Positions 5,526-6,282 of a stretch of 6,282 bases of DNA are shown in pieces. The position numbers and the translations under genes are program-made. The stretch's first letter is position 1, and each line of letters begins with the position of its first letter. The notes under the pieces are model-generated. The model was not told where the DNA came from, made no database searches, and was given only the letters and a program-made list of their open reading frames with translations. The DNA lies in assembly GCA_965369385.1 (NCBI GenBank), contig CBDUQP010000169.1, forward strand, positions 1 through 6,282. The letters run 5' to 3'. The DNA is from CBDUQP01 sp965369385. Lineage in GTDB: Bacteria > Planctomycetota > Phycisphaerae > SM23-33.

Positions 5526-5541
5526 AGCAGATATGATAGCA
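5522..5541. promoter_or_regulatory. tandem 8-mer overlapping the GntR promoter -10 (candidate operator)
   Basis: TGATAGCA occurs at 5522-5529 and again at 5534-5541, a 12-bp centre-to-centre step. The second copy covers the -10 hexamer and the first covers the likely transcription start, where a bound repressor would block RNA polymerase. Autoregulation by the GntR protein is the simplest hypothesis, but the repeat is direct, while FCD-type GntR operators are usually palindromic. Confidence 0.35.
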
Positions 5542-5560
5542 CAAATCCCCACACTGTCAA
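5533..5560 (-). promoter_or_regulatory. sigma70-type promoter for the GntR regulator
   Basis: On the minus strand a perfect -35 TTGACA (5555-5560) is separated by 16 bp from TATCAT (5533-5538, 5 of 6 matches to TATAAT). This is the best promoter in the window and points into the GntR gene, giving a leader of about 190 nt. Confidence 0.75.
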
Positions 5561-5617
5561 GGGCAATTTTCGATGCAATCTTCATCAGGTCAGCCGGGGA
5601 TACTGAATTTCTCGAAG

Positions 5618-5650
5618 AAAGGCGACAATCCCTTGTGGGACGTCGCCTTT
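5618..5650 (-). terminator. strong hairpin, probable terminator between the SGNH gene and GntR
   Basis: AAAGGCGAC (5618-5626) and GTCGCCTTT (5642-5650) are perfect 9-nt complements; inside them TCCC (5629-5632) pairs with GGGA (5637-5640) around TTGT. On the minus strand the stem is followed by CTTCG, so the tail reads TTTCTTC, a moderate U-tract. It would end transcription from the SGNH gene before the GntR promoter. The A/T ends on both sides make weak bidirectional action possible. Confidence 0.6.
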
Positions 5651-5663
5651 CCGGATCCAACGA

Positions 5664-5675
5664 GCAGTCTGTGCC
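5664..5675 (+). repeat. 12-bp direct repeat, left (putative target-site duplication)
   Basis: GCAGTCTGTGCC is identical to 5783-5794 and touches the outer edge of the left terminal inverted repeat with no gap. Confidence 0.7.
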
Positions 5676-5782
5676 AGGGCGTACGCATCAAAATGATTCC
5701 CGTCGTCGGTTGCCGCCTGCCTGCCAGCAGCCAGGCGACAACCGACAACAACTGCGAATATGAGTTTTGATGCGTAAGCCCT
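5676..5782. mobile_element. 107-bp MITE-like element with 18-bp terminal inverted repeats
   Basis: The ends AGGGCGTACGCATCAAAA (5676-5693) and TTTTGATGCGTAAGCCCT (5765-5782) are inverted repeats matching at 17 of 18 positions. Each is flanked immediately by the same 12-bp sequence, the classic trace of transposition with target duplication; duplications of about that length are known, for example in the IS4/IS231 group. The interior is also palindromic: GTCGGTTG-C-CGCCTG (5705-5719) pairs with CAGGCG-A-CAACCGAC (5732-5746), one mismatch in 15, around a 12-nt loop. There is no room for a transposase, so movement would depend on one encoded elsewhere. The internal symmetry suggests a miniature derivative of a larger insertion sequence. 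The parent IS family is not identified. Confidence 0.6.
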
Positions 5783-5794
5783 GCAGTCTGTGCC
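5783..5794 (+). repeat. 12-bp direct repeat, right (putative target-site duplication)
   Basis: GCAGTCTGTGCC again, directly abutting the right terminal inverted repeat. The flanking bases outside both copies differ, so the identity stops at exactly 12 bp. Confidence 0.7.
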
Positions 5795-5823
5795 TGTTGG
5801 TGGCTATTGTCTTTGTATGATGT

Positions 5824-6282
5824 CTACTTCGCAGCTTTGCGGCGTCTGAGGAGGCATGCGCCTGACATGATGCCCAGCATGCTGATGGTGGTTGGTTCGG
5901 GGGCGGCTATCATTGCTTCAAGTGCGTCGGCTGTGATCCGATGTCCGGTTGCGTTCGGGTGCATGCCATCCAGCAGCCAATCATCCATTTGCTGGCCGGG
6001 AATCTGGTCGTATGTCATATACATGTCGTATATGTCCACCAGTGAGGCCTGCTCACCGGCCGCTACCTCCCGCACTGCCTGAGCGTAGTCTTTCAGGAGC
6101 ACGTTGAAGCCAAGGCGGTCGTTCACGTCATAAGGCAGACCGCCATAGGCGTTCAGGTAGCCATCCGTCCACAGCATCGGGTTGGGAGTCATCAGGATGA
6201 CTTCCGATCCGGCGGCTTTGAGTGTTTGGACCATGTATGTAAGATTCGAACGATATTGTGATAGGGATACACGCGGCGCAGT
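5824..6282 (-). CDS. SGNH/GDSL-type hydrolase with C-terminal PEP-CTERM tail (partial, 5' end beyond window)
   Basis: The last 152 residues of a larger exported esterase/lipase-like enzyme; the frame is open to the right edge, and sequence before the internal Met (VSLSQYRSNLTYM) is clearly part of the fold. EVILMTPNPM (27-36 of the visible part) is the typical beta-strand and loop. DGMHPNATGH (105-114) is block V, supplying catalytic Asp and His (D105, H108). The GDS motif with the nucleophilic Ser and the block II/III Gly and Asn are off the edge. After a short linker comes a second sorting signal: PEP at 128-130, a hydrophobic stretch, then RRRK and a short AAK end. The enzyme would act at or outside the cell surface, probably removing acyl groups from a glycan or lipid; the substrate cannot be read. 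Its downstream region holds the MITE-like element and a terminator hairpin. Confidence 0.85.
   Translation of the reverse strand, partial: TAPRVSLSQYRSNLTYMVQTLKAAGSEVILMTPNPMLWTDGYLNAYGGLPYDVNDRLGFNVLLKDYAQAVREVAAGEQASLVDIYDMYMTYDQIPGQQMDDWLLDGMHPNATGHRITADALEAMIAAPEPTTISMLGIMSGACLLRRRKAAK

Noticed and set aside
5335..5544. 70-residue N-terminal extension of the GntR regulator to the ATG at 5542-5544
   Set aside because: That start lies within the promoter, upstream of the likely transcription start; the extension is Cys/His-rich without similarity, and the GTG at 5334 has a good Shine-Dalgarno.
5676..5782. Integron attC site reading of the palindromic element
   Set aside because: The ends lack the GTTRRRY / RYYYAAC core sites, and the abutting 12-bp direct repeats fit transposition better.

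Overview
The window looks like bacterial chromosome from the wider PVC / environmental heterotroph world (Planctomycetota, Lentisphaerota, Verrucomicrobiota, or a similar phylum such as Hydrogenedentota). This is inferred from the mix of families: two exported proteins with PEP-CTERM sorting tails, a DUF4091 (glycoside-hydrolase-like) fragment, LacI and GntR/FCD regulators, a possible H-X9-DG prepilin tail, and many palindromic intergenic repeats. No 16S or other phylogenetic marker is present, so the phylum is not settled.

Layout, left to right. (1) Positions 1-780 are a graveyard: a possible H-X9-DG tail (-), the last 56 residues of a LacI-type regulator (-), and the last ~160 residues of a DUF4091 protein (+). 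The last two meet head to head near 290, as if one deletion removed the 5' halves of a divergent regulator/enzyme pair and the DNA between them. (2) Positions 781-1151 hold no gene but contain a foldable leader (1049-1104). (3) Positions 1152-2739 are a compact two-gene phosphate-uptake operon: a DUF47 (PhoU-like) protein followed after 1 nt by a PiT-family permease. (4) Positions 2740-3363 are a ~620-nt non-coding island of nested inverted and direct repeats, including a near-perfect ~255-nt palindrome. (5) Positions 3364-4161 carry, on the minus strand, a secreted PEP-CTERM protein with a good Shine-Dalgarno and an intrinsic terminator. (6) Positions 4162-4503 are intergenic with three hairpin-type palindromes. 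(7) Positions 4504-5560 carry a GntR/FCD regulator (-) with a GTG start, a ~190-nt leader and a strong sigma70-type promoter containing a tandem 8-mer. (8) Positions 5561-5823 hold a terminator hairpin and a 107-bp MITE-like element: 18-bp terminal inverted repeats (17/18) directly flanked by perfect 12-bp direct repeats. (9) Positions 5824-6282 are the C-terminal part of an SGNH/GDSL hydrolase with its own PEP-CTERM tail, running off the right edge.

How the genes work together: only the DUF47-PiT pair is clearly a functional unit. The two PEP-CTERM proteins would share an exosortase/archaeosortase-type sorting machinery encoded elsewhere. The GntR regulator could control itself or the PEP-CTERM gene downstream, but that is only inferred from position. 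I found no defence system, CRISPR array or RNA gene. The most distinctive content is the repeat/mobile DNA and the deletion scar, not a new multi-gene system.
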